A stretch of DNA of 64,000 nucleotides from Nonlabens antarcticus (GTDB lineage Bacteria; Bacteroidota; Bacteroidia; Flavobacteriales; Flavobacteriaceae). The notes under the pieces are model-generated. The model was not told where the DNA came from, searched no databases, and saw only the letters and a program-made list of their open reading frames with translations. The stretch covers positions 62,001 through 126,000 of the forward strand of contig NZ_JADFCO010000062.1 of NCBI RefSeq assembly GCF_015356755.1, read 5' to 3'. Shown in pieces: positions 36,562 to 46,148 of the stretch; position 1 is the first letter of the stretch; every line of letters begins with the position of its first letter. The position numbers and the translations under genes are program-made.

Positions 36562-38604
36562 ATGAATTCTTCTAAAAACAAGTTGTACCGTCACCAGGAT
36601 ATTATAGTTAAAATCCTATTGATAACATTTTGTACGGCCGTTACAGTTTATTTCTTTCCTAAAAGTGACCGGTTTAAATATGATTATGCTCAAGGAGAAC
36701 CCTGGGAATATGAAACCTTATACGCGCCATTTTCATTTGCTATTCTCAAAGGAGAAAAAGAGTTAGAAAGTGAGAAGTTACAAGCTATTGAACAAACACC
36801 ACGTCATTTTTATAGCAAGGACCTAAATAGCAAAGAGCTTCTCAGAAATTTTGATGAAAGTGTAAAATCAGCTATTTCTGACAGTTTGTATAAGGCTAGT
36901 TCTCGCAAATATATGATCGCCGCAAAATCATATTTGCAACAGCTTTACACCAGTGGATACTTAGAAGATCTTCAAAACCTGAAAGACACTCATCCTATTG
37001 TTCTCAAGAAAGGAGATGAGTTGACACAGCTTACTTATGGTGAATTAATTCTTCCTACAGAATTACAACAAGACCTCCGTAAGGTCTTTGCTGATTCCCC
37101 TCGAGAACTCAGGCCTATTCTTATCAGGAGATTGTTGGTTCTGATGCAGCCTAATATTTTTTACGATCAACAGCTCACTGATTTAAATATTCAGAGCGAG
37201 ATGGATAAAATATTGCCTACTCGTGGTCTAATTGCTCAAAATGCTAGGATTATCGCTCAAGGCGAAATTGTGGAAGGAGACAAATTACAGATACTAAATA
37301 CATTAAATAATACCTATGAATCCCAGACATGGTCTGATTCTCAATACAACTGGAAGTTAACGGGTTACCTCGTTCTTGTAGGTATGGCTTTGACAATGTT
37401 GATGCTTTTTATCTATAAGTACAGGTATGAAGTTTACAACAGCAATAAAAAGTTACTGTTTATATACTTTAACCTCTGCCTTTTTGTAGTGCTCACGGCA
37501 ACGGTTGTAAAGTTAGATGCAGATTTTGTATACATCGTTCCCGTTTGTATGGTGCCATTAATTATTAAAGCATTTTTTGATGCGAGACTAGGGCTTTTTA
37601 CACATGTCATTATTATTTTCATTTTAAGCTTTGTGGTTCCTTACAGCAATGAGTATTTGTTCTTGCAAATGATGGCTGGTATCGTGACGATACTTTCTGG
37701 TAAGGAAATTTACAAGAGAGCCAATTTATTTATTACCGTAGGACAGATTGTTACCGTTTACTTCATATCATATTTCGCTTTTTATGCTGTATATCAAGGT
37801 GGAGTGATAGGATGGGAATGGAATAGGGTTATCTACTTTATCTTGTGTGGTCTTGCTATGTTATTTGTTTGGCCATTGATTTATGTTTTTGAGAAAGTGT
37901 TTAATATGGTAAGTGACGTTTCGTTATTAGAGCTATCTGACACGAATTCTAAACTATTGAAAGAACTGTCTAATAAAGCACCTGGTACATTTCATCATTC
38001 CCTCAATGTTGCAAATATTGCCGAAACTGCAGCAAATGAAATCGGTGCAAATTCTATGCTAGTCAGGGTAGGAGCATTGTATCATGACATCGGAAAAATG
38101 GCAAATCCGACTTACTTTACAGAAAATCAGGGAAACGGTATTAATCCTCACGATGATCTGGACCCAGAAGAAAGCGCGCAAATAATTATCGATCATATTA
38201 TTAATGGGATTGAAACCGCTAAAAAGTACAACCTACCAGATCGTATCATCGACTTTATAAGAACACACCACGGCGACAGCTTGGTCTATTATTTTTACAA
38301 AAAAGCACAGGAGGAGAATCAAGAAGTGGATGAATCCCTTTTTAGATATCCTGGCCCCAGACCTTACAGTCCTGAAACTGCGATTCTTATGATCGCAGAC
38401 AGCGTGGAAGCAGCCTCTAAGAGTTTGAAAGCTCCTAGCAGTGTCGCCATTGATAAACTGGTTGAAAGCATCATAAATTCACAAATGGCAGCGGGTCAAT
38501 TCTTAAATGCTGATATTACTTTCAAACAGCTGGAGTCCATCAAAACGGTGATTAAAAAGAAGTTAGCCAGTATGTATCATTTGAGGATTGAATATCCAGA
38601 ATAG
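36562..38604 (+). CDS. 7TM-HD family phosphohydrolase (PgpH-like)
   Basis: This protein of about 680 residues has an N-terminal membrane helix (DIIVKILLITFCTAVTVYFF), an extracellular 7TMR-HDED domain, a bundle of seven helices (about 270-480) and a cytosolic HD domain. The HD domain shows FHHSLNVANIAE, GALYHDIGKM and IRTHHGDS, with the metal-binding His and HD pair. Related PgpH enzymes hydrolyse cyclic di-AMP; that activity is known for the family and inferred here. TATTTTGCACTATG directly before the ATG at 36562 favours this start over earlier in-frame codons at 36535 and 36544. Confidence 0.88.
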   Translation: MNSSKNKLYRHQDIIVKILLITFCTAVTVYFFPKSDRFKYDYAQGEPWEYETLYAPFSFAILKGEKELESEKLQAIEQTPRHFYSKDLNSKELLRNFDESVKSAISDSLYKASSRKYMIAAKSYLQQLYTSGYLEDLQNLKDTHPIVLKKGDELTQLTYGELILPTELQQDLRKVFADSPRELRPILIRRLLVLMQPNIFYDQQLTDLNIQSEMDKILPTRGLIAQNARIIAQGEIVEGDKLQILNTLNNTYESQTWSDSQYNWKLTGYLVLVGMALTMLMLFIYKYRYEVYNSNKKLLFIYFNLCLFVVLTATVVKLDADFVYIVPVCMVPLIIKAFFDARLGLFTHVIIIFILSFVVPYSNEYLFLQMMAGIVTILSGKEIYKRANLFITVGQIVTVYFISYFAFYAVYQGGVIGWEWNRVIYFILCGLAMLFVWPLIYVFEKVFNMVSDVSLLELSDTNSKLLKELSNKAPGTFHHSLNVANIAETAANEIGANSMLVRVGALYHDIGKMANPTYFTENQGNGINPHDDLDPEESAQIIIDHIINGIETAKKYNLPDRIIDFIRTHHGDSLVYYFYKKAQEENQEVDESLFRYPGPRPYSPETAILMIADSVEAASKSLKAPSSVAIDKLVESIINSQMAAGQFLNADITFKQLESIKTVIKKKLASMYHLRIEYPE

Positions 38605-38699
38605 AATGCATAAAAAAAGCGCATTTATGTTTTGGCAAGTATGAAACATAGATTACATTTGCATCCGCTTTCAGAAACGAAGGCAGTTCTTTAGAATTA

Positions 38700-38783
38700 G
38701 GAGAGGTGCCAGAGTGGTAATGGAGCAGATTGCTAATCTGTCGACGGGCAACCGTCGCCAGGGTTCGAGTCCCTGTCTCTCCG
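38700..38783 (+). tRNA. tRNA-Ser (anticodon GCT)
   Basis: The acceptor stem GGAGAGG pairs with TCTCTCC, the anticodon stem-loop is CAGATTGCTAATCTG with GCT at 38732-38734, a long variable arm (TCGACGGGCAACCGTCG) identifies a serine tRNA, and GGGTTCGAGTCCC forms the T-arm. CCA is not encoded. Confidence 0.97.
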
Positions 38784-38825
38784 CAATCAGATAATGTCAG
38801 AACCGAAACTGACACAAATTAAAAT

Positions 38826-38900
38826 CGGGGTGTAGCGTAGCCCGGTCATCGCGCCTGCTTTGGGAGCAGGAGGTCGCAGGTTCGAATCCTGCCACCCCGA
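38826..38900 (+). tRNA. tRNA-Pro (anticodon TGG)
   Basis: The acceptor stem CGGGGTG pairs with CACCCCG, the anticodon arm CCTGCTTTGGGAGCAGG has TGG in the loop, and the T-arm is GCAGGTTCGAATCCTGC. Discriminator A; CCA is not encoded. It lies 42 bp after tRNA-Ser and probably shares its transcript. Confidence 0.97.
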
Positions 38901-38924
38901 CTACAATCGGTAACGATTGAAACT

Positions 38925-38959
38925 AAAAGCCTGTTAAACTTATGTTTAACAGGCTTTTT
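38925..38959 (+). terminator. Terminator of the tRNA transcript
   Basis: A 15-bp perfect stem (AAAAGCCTGTTAAAC/GTTTAACAGGCTTTT) with loop TTAT is followed by T residues. Confidence 0.92.
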
Positions 38960-38960
38960 A

Positions 38961-40053
38961 CATTCCCGGCCGCCGCGTTTTGATGGTTTGAATATCAATT
39001 AAAACTAAACTAAAAGGGCTTCTGTGGTTTCTAAGAAGGTCACTAAAAATTAGCAACCTTTTCTATTGGATAATAGCTAATTTGACATCTTTTTGAATCT
39101 ACTTGGTCTAAATCCATGATAACATCAATATAAAAAGCTTTTTATTGAATTATGACATCTAGGACATTAGTGGATCTTTAGTCTATTAATGCGGTGAATA
39201 GATAATCCCACCATTACTATTATCCTAATTTTAATGTTTTTAAAGTCGGTTTTTTATGGAATAAACTAATTACAGTTAAAAGCTATTCTTAGCAGCCACC
39301 TTTGTTCTATTAGGTACAAGGTCTGTTATAGTAGTTCTTCCCACACTGCAGTATTGAAGCTTAACGATAATTGATAAACTGCTTTACTTTAAAAGGATAA
39401 GGGTTCATTTATCTGGGAACATTGGAAATCACCCAGTCCTTTTCTCATTATTATAGATGTCTTTTTCACAATTTCGCCAGAAAGTTTCTCGATTATCATA
39501 AGCAATGTTGCCAGACCTACTTATTGCCTATACGGTAACACGTAATTGTTTATCCGTCATTAAATCTGTTTCCATAATCACGATTTGATTAAGCTCGTTC
39601 AATAGTTCAGAACGCATGCCATTGCTAACGTCGTTCTCGCTAAACCACATTTCTCATCTGGTATTACTAATTGGCAGTTATGTCACGGATGTATAGTTTC
39701 AGCCTAAATCTTTCGGGATCTAAAATCTTTGTAATCCCATCAGGTGCACAAAATGACTGTATCAAAATCCCACTTCCTATCAGTTGCTAAAAAGGTACCT
39801 TTGCTTAAGACTCTACAAGTTATATTTATTCATGAAAGACGAATAGAAATATTGTATTTATCTCTTTAACATGGCCACTTTGACTTTCATGTTTGACATA
39901 TCTAAGCATTATATAAACAATAGAACCATTTAAATTATCACTCGGTATTTTAGTGATTTTACAATCTTTCACAATCTATAATATCGATTCTGGCAAATGG
40001 CGTGATAAATTTCTATTCCGTTTGAAGTCCTTATCATTTAATTACAAGGAATA
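38961..40053. other. 1.1-kb gene-poor region after the tRNAs
   Basis: No intact gene is visible on either strand. The middle contains apparently decayed coding sequence on the minus strand (see 39429-39787). The rest is AT-rich with scattered stops. Neither the tRNA 3' ends nor a clear direct repeat could be found at its other end. Confidence 0.55.
39429..39787 (-). pseudogene. Decayed coding remnant (family not recognised)
   Basis: Read on the minus strand, protein-like stretches are broken by stops. The first (about 39780-39667) includes SFCAPDGITKILDPERFRLK and ends in a stop. The second (39650-39528) is an open frame of 40 codons including ELLNELNQIVIMETDLMTD. After its stop, a third in-frame stretch contains NIAYDNRETFWRNCEKDI before another stop at 39429. 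The amphipathic, protein-like composition suggests an old gene now inactivated, but chance cannot be excluded. Confidence 0.3.
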
Positions 40054-41142
40054 ATGAAGCAAGAGTCCAATAATATCTTCAATTCAGAAGAAATTCTATC
40101 GCAATTTTTTAATCTCTCACAAGATTATTTATGCATCGCAGGATATGATGGTTTTTTTAGAAAAGTAAATCCTGCATTCATTAATCTACTAGGGTTTACC
40201 GAAGAGGAATTATTTTCTAGGCCAATTAGAGATTTCGTTCATGAATTAGATCGCGTAAAAACAGCAGAGACAAGAGAATTCCTTACGGAAGGTACGCCAT
40301 TATTAAATTTTGATAATAGATATGTGACTAAATCTGGAGAAATTGTGTGGCTAAGCTGGACCTCAATTCCAGGACAAGACAATGATCTCATTTATGCAAT
40401 TGCAAAGAATATCACGCATCTAAAAAAAAATGAAGAAGAACGAAATAATATCATCACAGACCTTACTAATTTAAATAAGGAACTAAAACAAATTTCCTAT
40501 ACAGCAACGCATGACCTCAAATCACCGGTTAACAATCTCATTGCCTTATTTAGTCTTTTAGATTTAGAAGAAATAAAGGATGAAGATAACCTGATTTATA
40601 TGAATCTATTAAAGCAATCGTCTGAAAGCTTGAGAGATATCTTAAATGAATACATTGATAAAATACGAGAGAAAAACACTTCGCTGATAAAAAAAGATCA
40701 AATTAATTTAATGGAGGTGCTGGAGTCAACATTGGTTCCCATCAAGTATCTCATACAAAATACGGGAGCACGTTTTGAATTGAATTTTGATGAGGTGCAA
40801 TATCTTAATTTTAATTCATTTTACTTGCGCAGTATTTTTTTAAACTTGATTTCAAACTCGATTAAGTATGCTCAAACTGGTATCTCTCCAATAATTTCTA
40901 TCTCATCTAAGAAAATTGCCAACAATGTTCACATCACTTTTAAAGACAATGGAGTGGGATTTGATATGGAAAAGGTAGGATCAAAAATATTTGGCTTGAA
41001 CGAAACCTTTCATGGTCATTCAGAAAGTAAAGGTGTTGGACTTTACTTGATCAATAATTACATGAAAAGTCTAGGAGGAAGTGTTGAAGTGGCAAGTGAG
41101 GTGAATGTAGGCACGAGTTTCACACTCATTTTTGCGGAATAA
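40054..41142 (+). CDS. PAS-domain sensor histidine kinase
   Basis: This 362-residue cytosolic kinase has one PAS domain (about 15-125, DYLCIAGYDGFFRKVNPAF...GFTEEEL). The H-box is ATHDLKSPVNN near residue 150 with the phospho-accepting His, the N-box FLNLISNSIKYA, G1 FKDNGVGFD and G2 SKGVGLYLI. All catalytic motifs are present, unlike in the PAS protein at 21488. No response regulator is adjacent, so it is an orphan kinase. It lies directly upstream of the copper island, but no metal-sensing domain is seen and a link is speculative. Confidence 0.9.
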   Translation: MKQESNNIFNSEEILSQFFNLSQDYLCIAGYDGFFRKVNPAFINLLGFTEEELFSRPIRDFVHELDRVKTAETREFLTEGTPLLNFDNRYVTKSGEIVWLSWTSIPGQDNDLIYAIAKNITHLKKNEEERNNIITDLTNLNKELKQISYTATHDLKSPVNNLIALFSLLDLEEIKDEDNLIYMNLLKQSSESLRDILNEYIDKIREKNTSLIKKDQINLMEVLESTLVPIKYLIQNTGARFELNFDEVQYLNFNSFYLRSIFLNLISNSIKYAQTGISPIISISSKKIANNVHITFKDNGVGFDMEKVGSKIFGLNETFHGHSESKGVGLYLINNYMKSLGGSVEVASEVNVGTSFTLIFAE

Positions 41143-41268
41143 GATGAGCTTTAAATAATCTTTAATTCATTGATCCATCTTACCGGAATCCTTCCCCAAT
41201 AGTTGTATAATTTAAATTGTTTGTAAATAAGGCCGAGTTTTAAAATAAGTATGGTAATTTTATCGCCG

Positions 41269-41688
41269 ATGAAGAAAATCATTCACAAATCAATGTCTTT
41301 ATTCATGGCGTCGGTAGTCCTTATGGCTACGATGTCATTTACAATGGACATGCATTTTTGTGGAGATACGTTTGTAGATTACTCTTTTTCACAGTCGGCA
41401 GATACTTGCGGGATGGAATTATCTTCCACGACTACTAATTGTGAAAACAACATGTTATCACAAAAATCCTGCTGCAACGATACTCAGTTGATCAAGCAGG
41501 GGAATGATGATTTAAAGATTTCCTTTAGTCAGCTTAGTCACGAACAGCAGCTCTTTGTTGCGACTTTTACTTATTCTTATCTTAACCTGTTGGATGGAAC
41601 TACTTCACAAGAGACTCCATTTTTTGATTACGCACCGCCTTTTATTGAACAGGATGTGCAGATCCTGCACCAGACATTCTTAATTTGA
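41269..41688 (+). CDS. HYC_CC_PP family Cys-rich exported protein
   Basis: From the ATG at 41269 this protein of about 139 residues starts with a signal peptide (KKIIHKSMSLFMASVVLMATMS). Cysteines and His (MHFCGD, DTCGME, NCENN, SCCNDT) and the near-terminal YAPPF match the HYC_CC_PP family, which in Bacteroidota stands just before CusA-type efflux genes. A periplasmic metal-binding or chaperone role is likely from context. An earlier ATG at 41251 adds six residues only. Confidence 0.75.
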   Translation: MKKIIHKSMSLFMASVVLMATMSFTMDMHFCGDTFVDYSFSQSADTCGMELSSTTTNCENNMLSQKSCCNDTQLIKQGNDDLKISFSQLSHEQQLFVATFTYSYLNLLDGTTSQETPFFDYAPPFIEQDVQILHQTFLI

Positions 41689-41700
41689 TTAATTAGATAG

Positions 41701-41772
41701 TCTCGATCCATACTACTGTTGGGTCGAGAATTGAGCCCAACGATAGATTCGTTAGGGCTCGTTTTGTTGTTT
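41701..41772 (+). promoter_or_regulatory. Structured leader before cusA with alternative hairpins
   Basis: Segment A (41701-41709) pairs with B (41721-41729) as a 9-bp stem with one G-U pair. Segment C (41733-41743, GAGCCCAACGA) pairs with D (41749-41760, TCGTTAGGGCTC, one bulge), followed by GTTTTGTTGTTT. B's neighbour GTTGGG (41718-41723) can instead pair with CCCAAC inside C, excluding both. This is the architecture of an attenuator or of tandem hairpins after the HYC_CC_PP gene. Confidence 0.45.
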
Positions 41773-41829
41773 CCAGATTCTTTAGGATCCAATTCAAACA
41801 CTATTTCAACTATCTAATATTCAGATGAT

Positions 41830-44800
41830 ATGCTTAATAAAGCAATTAAATTTCTAATCGAGAACAAGCTCATCGCCGTCTTACTTCTCGCTCTATTTGT
41901 CGGTTGGGGTGTCGTAAACGCTCCTTTTAATTGGGAGACAGGTTTTTTACCTACTGATCCAGTAGCCGTTGATGCCATTCCGGACATCGGTGAGAACCAG
42001 CAAATCGTATTTACTAAATGGCAGGGGCGTTCTCCACAGGATATTGAGGATCAAATTACCTACCCGTTAACGACTTCATTACTGGGTATTCCCGGTGTGA
42101 AGACGATCCGTAGTTCTTCTATGTTTGGTTTTTCCAGTATCTATGTCATTTTTGATGAAGATGTCGAGTTCTACTGGTCGCGCAGTCGAATTCTTGAAAA
42201 ACTGAATTCGCTTCCTGCGAACTTACTGCCGGAAGGTATCAACCCAGCTTTGGGTCCAGATGCAACTGGATTGGGGCAGATATTCTGGTACACGTTGGAA
42301 GGTCGCGATAAAGAAGGCAATGTTACCGGTGGTTGGGATTTGCAGGAATTGCGCAGCATTCAGGATTATTATGTGAAGTATGGATTATCCTCAGCTAGCG
42401 GTGTTTCAGAGGTGGCCTCCATTGGTGGTTATGTTCAAGAATATCAGATCGATGTGGATCCTGAAAAAATGCGTCAGTACAACATCGGTTTAGGAGCGGT
42501 AGTTACAGCGGTAAAGGAAAGCAACCAAGATATAGGAGCACAAACCCTGGAAATCAACCAAGCCGAATATCTAGTGCGTGGTCTGGGATATGTAAAATCT
42601 GTGGCAGATATTGAAAATGCCGTGGTCACTTCAGAAAACTTTACTTCGATCCGTATTAAAGACATTGCTAATGTTCATCTGGGTCCTCAAGCGAGACGTG
42701 GAATATTAGATAAAGAAGGTGCCGAAGTTGTGGGCGGTGTAGTCGTCGCAAGATATGGAGCAAACCCGCTGGAAGTGATCAACAATGTAAAGGAGCAGAT
42801 GGCCGAGCTTTCCACAGGACTTCCCACAAAAGTTCTGGCAGACGGCCGCACCTCTCAAGTGACCATCGTTCCCTTTTATGACCGTACTGAATTAATCCAG
42901 GAAACCCTAAGCACGCTCAATGAAGCGCTTACCCTAGAGATCCTGATTACGATTCTGGTCATTATTGTAATGGTGCTCAACCTGCGTGCCTCCATTCTTA
43001 TTTCAGGATTATTACCAGTTGCCGTATTGATGGTCTTTATTGCGATGAAGCTCTTCGATGTCGACGCAAATATTGTAGCACTTTCGGGTATTGCCATCGC
43101 CATTGGAACCATGGTGGACGTGGGTGTAATTCTTGCCGAAAACATGATTAGGCATTTGGAAGATGAGAAATTACGCTTTCGCGAAAGCGGAATAGAATAC
43201 ACCACCAACGAAATAATCTATAACGCAACTGCTGAAGTCTCTGGTGCAATTTTGACCGCCGTTCTCACCACAATTATCAGTTTTATACCGGTATTTACAA
43301 TGATAGGCGCTGAGGGAAAACTTTTCCGACCGCTGGCATTTACGAAGACTATGGCGTTGACCGCGTCGCTGGTGATCGCACTTTTCCTGATCCCACCGTT
43401 TGCGGCGTATCTCTTTAGAAAAACGAGTCTTAAAAAACGCTCCAAACTTCTTTTTAACGGTCTACTGATTTTATTAGGCATGGCAGCCGTGATCTACGGC
43501 TATTGGTCAGGACTAATCTTAGTGGCTTTTGGAGTAAACGGATTGTTCTTTTCGCTTAAAGCGAAAGAAAACTACCAGCTAGCATTCTACAAATTTCAAT
43601 TCTCCATCACGCAAAATGTGATTAACATTATCATTTCTGTGGTGGCTATCGTATTCCTGCTGGCAGATTATTGGCGACCGCTAGGTTTTGATCGCAGTAT
43701 TATTTTGAACTTAATTTTTGTAGCCATAATTTGTTTTGGATTGCTGGGAGTTTTCTCCATTTTTCAAAGATTCTATGACAATATATTGCGATGGGCTCTT
43801 CAAAACCGAATCCTATTTTTAATTATTCCCACCACGGTATTGATTCTGGGGGCGCTAATCATGCGCAATACGGGTAAGGAATTTATGCCCGCATTAAATG
43901 AAGGTTCCTTCTTATTGATGCCCACGTCTTTACCGCATGCCGGTGTGGAAGAAAACAAGCGTGTTTTACAGCAGTTGGATATGGCAGTTGCCAGTATCCC
44001 AGAAATAGAAACGGTGGTTGGAAAATCTGGTAGGACTGAATCTGCGCTGGATCCCGCGCCGCTGTCGATGTATGAAAATATGATTCAGTACAAATCTGAA
44101 TACATGCGCAATGAGGATGGTGATCGACAACGCTACCGTGTCAATGATGATGGCCTTTTTGTTTTGAAAAATGGAAAATTTATCATCAACCCAAATAATG
44201 AGATTGATGAGGATGCAAATTATGAAGCTTCCCAACTCAAAACCAATGCGAATAATCACGACCTCGTTGCTGATGACAGCGGCGAATATTACCGCAACTG
44301 GCGACCATCCATCAACAGTCCCGATGATATCTGGAATGAGATTGTAGATGCGACAAGGTTGCCAGGTGTGACATCTGCACCTAAGTTACAGCCTATAGAA
44401 ACTCGCCTGGTCATGCTTCAAACGGGAATGCGTGCGCCTATGGGAATCAAGGTGAAAGGTCCAGATTTGAAATCTATTGAGACCTTTGGATTGCAATTGG
44501 AAGAAATACTCAAAAAAGCCGAAGGGGTAAAAGAGCAAGCCGTTTTTGCAGACCGCATCGTCGGGAAACCCTATTTGCTGATAGACATCAAGCGAGAGCA
44601 ATTAGCTCGTTATGGGATTTCCATTATGGATGTTCAAGATGTTTTACAGGTGGCGATAGGAGGAATGCCGCTCACACAAACCGTGGAGGGACGTGAACGT
44701 TATGGTGTTCGAGTACGTTATCCACGAGAGTTACGGGAAAACCCAGAAGACCTAAAAAGTATCTATGTTCCCGTTGAAAAAGGAAGTCCAGTTCCGCTGG

Positions 44801-45630
44801 GCGACTTGGTGGACATTAGATATGAGCAAGGACCACAGGTTATAAAAAGTGAAGACACGTTCTTGATAGGTTATGTACTTTTTGATAAACTCGATGGCTT
44901 TGCAGAGGTTGACGTGGTGGAAAATGCTCAGGCACTGATTCAGCAGAATATAGACAGTGGAGAACTAATCGTACCTCAGGGAATCAGTTACCGTTTTACG
45001 GGAACTTATGAAAATCAGCTGCGGGCAGAAAAAACACTTTCTGTAGTGGTTCCTTTAGCTTTAGCTATCATCTTCTTGATTTTGTATTTCCAGTTCAAAT
45101 CGGTTTCAACATCGCTCATGGTGTTTACAGGAATTGCGGTAGCCTTTGCGGGTGGATTTATTATGATCTGGTTGTATGGACAGGATTGGTTTTTCAACTT
45201 TAGCTTGTTCGGCGAGAATATGCGAGATCTCTTTAATATGAAGACCATCAATCTGAGTGTGGCGGTCTGGGTAGGGTTTATTGCGTTATTCGGGATCGCG
45301 ACAGATGATGGAGTTGTTATGGCGACTTATCTCACACAGACGTTTGACAGGGAAACGCCAACAGACAAAAAAGGAATTAGAATGGCAACGCTTGAGGCTG
45401 CAGGAAAGCGCATCCGTCCTTGTTTGATGACCACGGTGACTACTATACTTGCGCTACTGCCCATTCTCACATCAACCGGAAAAGGTAGCGATATCATGAT
45501 CCCAATGGCGATCCCCATTTTTGGAGGGATGATCATTGATATTACTTCATATTTCTTAGTGCCGGTGCTTTATAGCTGGAAGAAGGAGTATCAGTTGAAG
45601 AAAAAAGAGAGACTGGAAATTGGAAACTAG
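41830..45630 (+). CDS. cusA: CusA/CzcA-family heavy-metal RND exporter
   Basis: This 1266-residue inner-membrane pump expels metal ions with proton drive. RND motifs are visible: an N-terminal transmembrane helix, GVKTIRSSSMFGFSSIYV, the TM4 charged GTMVDVGVILAEN, and FGIATDDGVVMATYL near residue 1160. The Met in RLVMLQTGMRAPMG occupies a position where copper/silver-type CusA pumps have Met. It is longer than enterobacterial CusA, with an extra segment near residues 760-840 and a third TM block near 540-660. A palindrome at 43174-43189 encodes RFRES. The C-terminus (ERLEIGN, stop) is encoded by a heptamer array. Confidence 0.94.
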   Translation: MLNKAIKFLIENKLIAVLLLALFVGWGVVNAPFNWETGFLPTDPVAVDAIPDIGENQQIVFTKWQGRSPQDIEDQITYPLTTSLLGIPGVKTIRSSSMFGFSSIYVIFDEDVEFYWSRSRILEKLNSLPANLLPEGINPALGPDATGLGQIFWYTLEGRDKEGNVTGGWDLQELRSIQDYYVKYGLSSASGVSEVASIGGYVQEYQIDVDPEKMRQYNIGLGAVVTAVKESNQDIGAQTLEINQAEYLVRGLGYVKSVADIENAVVTSENFTSIRIKDIANVHLGPQARRGILDKEGAEVVGGVVVARYGANPLEVINNVKEQMAELSTGLPTKVLADGRTSQVTIVPFYDRTELIQETLSTLNEALTLEILITILVIIVMVLNLRASILISGLLPVAVLMVFIAMKLFDVDANIVALSGIAIAIGTMVDVGVILAENMIRHLEDEKLRFRESGIEYTTNEIIYNATAEVSGAILTAVLTTIISFIPVFTMIGAEGKLFRPLAFTKTMALTASLVIALFLIPPFAAYLFRKTSLKKRSKLLFNGLLILLGMAAVIYGYWSGLILVAFGVNGLFFSLKAKENYQLAFYKFQFSITQNVINIIISVVAIVFLLADYWRPLGFDRSIILNLIFVAIICFGLLGVFSIFQRFYDNILRWALQNRILFLIIPTTVLILGALIMRNTGKEFMPALNEGSFLLMPTSLPHAGVEENKRVLQQLDMAVASIPEIETVVGKSGRTESALDPAPLSMYENMIQYKSEYMRNEDGDRQRYRVNDDGLFVLKNGKFIINPNNEIDEDANYEASQLKTNANNHDLVADDSGEYYRNWRPSINSPDDIWNEIVDATRLPGVTSAPKLQPIETRLVMLQTGMRAPMGIKVKGPDLKSIETFGLQLEEILKKAEGVKEQAVFADRIVGKPYLLIDIKREQLARYGISIMDVQDVLQVAIGGMPLTQTVEGRERYGVRVRYPRELRENPEDLKSIYVPVEKGSPVPLGDLVDIRYEQGPQVIKSEDTFLIGYVLFDKLDGFAEVDVVENAQALIQQNIDSGELIVPQGISYRFTGTYENQLRAEKTLSVVVPLALAIIFLILYFQFKSVSTSLMVFTGIAVAFAGGFIMIWLYGQDWFFNFSLFGENMRDLFNMKTINLSVAVWVGFIALFGIATDDGVVMATYLTQTFDRETPTDKKGIRMATLEAAGKRIRPCLMTTVTTILALLPILTSTGKGSDIMIPMAIPIFGGMIIDITSYFLVPVLYSWKKEYQLKKKERLEIGN
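43174..43189. repeat. Palindrome CGCTTTCGCGAAAGCG within cusA
   Basis: Perfect copy read as RFRES, one of only two copies in this frame. Confidence 0.9.
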
Positions 45631-45759
45631 AAACTGGAAGTTGGATGTTGGAAGATGGAAGATGGAAATTGGAAGCTGGAAGCTGGAAGCTGGAAGCTGG
45701 ATGTTGAAAGCTGGAAACTGGAAGTTGGAAACTGGATGTTGGATGTTGGATGTTGGATG
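45613..45759 (+). repeat. 21-unit heptamer array, consensus YTGGAAR
   Basis: Exactly 21 consecutive 7-bp units fill these 147 bp, such as CTGGAAA, TTGGAAG and CTGGAAG, and the last ones TTGGATG. The array begins inside the cusA coding sequence and includes its stop codon. It ends 20 bp before the start of the four-helix-bundle gene. An inverted, shorter array follows on the other side of that gene. Confidence 0.92.
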
Positions 45760-45779
45760 TGAAATTTAAAAATACTGGA

Positions 45780-46148
45780 ATGATACAGTCCTATAAAGAT
45801 TTAGAAGTACATAAAAAGTCATTTGCTCTGGCTATGGATATTTTTTGGATTACTAGAAAATTTCCCAAAGAGGAGGTTTATTCATTGACTTCACAAATAG
45901 TTCAATCGTCTCGATCTGTGAGTGCAAATAATAGTGAAGGCTGGGCAAAGCGGGTTTATGAAGGTGTTTTTAAACAACATCTAATTCATTCGTTGGGATC
46001 CAATTCTGAAACTGATGATTGGTTGAACTACGCCTCTGAGTGCGGATATCTTCCCAAAGAAACATTTACGGACTTAGTGGAGAAAAATAACTCTATTGGA
46101 AGAATGCTGACAAAACTTCATCAAAACTGGAAGAATTATGAAAAATAA
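45780..46148 (+). CDS. Four-helix-bundle protein (23S rRNA intervening-sequence family)
   Basis: From the ATG at 45780 this is a 122-residue protein of the family of 23S rRNA intervening-sequence and Avd-like four-helix bundles. The signature includes SYKDLEVHKKSFALAMDI, KFPKEEVYSLTSQIVQSS, RSVSANNSEGWAKR and a GYLPKETFTDL turn between helices 3 and 4. Members are basic and often near mobile DNA. It has no evident role in copper handling and splits cusA from its outer-membrane partner. Heptamer arrays in opposite orientation flank it, so it looks like a cassette. A TTG start at 45750 would lie inside the array and is unlikely. Confidence 0.85.
   Translation: MIQSYKDLEVHKKSFALAMDIFWITRKFPKEEVYSLTSQIVQSSRSVSANNSEGWAKRVYEGVFKQHLIHSLGSNSETDDWLNYASECGYLPKETFTDLVEKNNSIGRMLTKLHQNWKNYEK

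Noticed and set aside
43550-43566. Inverted repeat TTTCGCTT-A-AAGCGAAA in cusA as another palindrome copy
   Set aside because: Its arms are arranged differently from the unit (different centre) and it encodes an ordinary Lys-rich loop; probably chance.
43966-44259. Long minus-strand frames inside cusA and similar frames within clpC, gyrA and copA
   Set aside because: They are shadows of the strong plus- or minus-strand genes; their translations show no family pattern.
45613-45759. CRISPR array or minisatellite-type CRISPR-like repeat
   Set aside because: Units are 7 bp with no spacers and no cas genes anywhere in the window; it is a simple tandem array.
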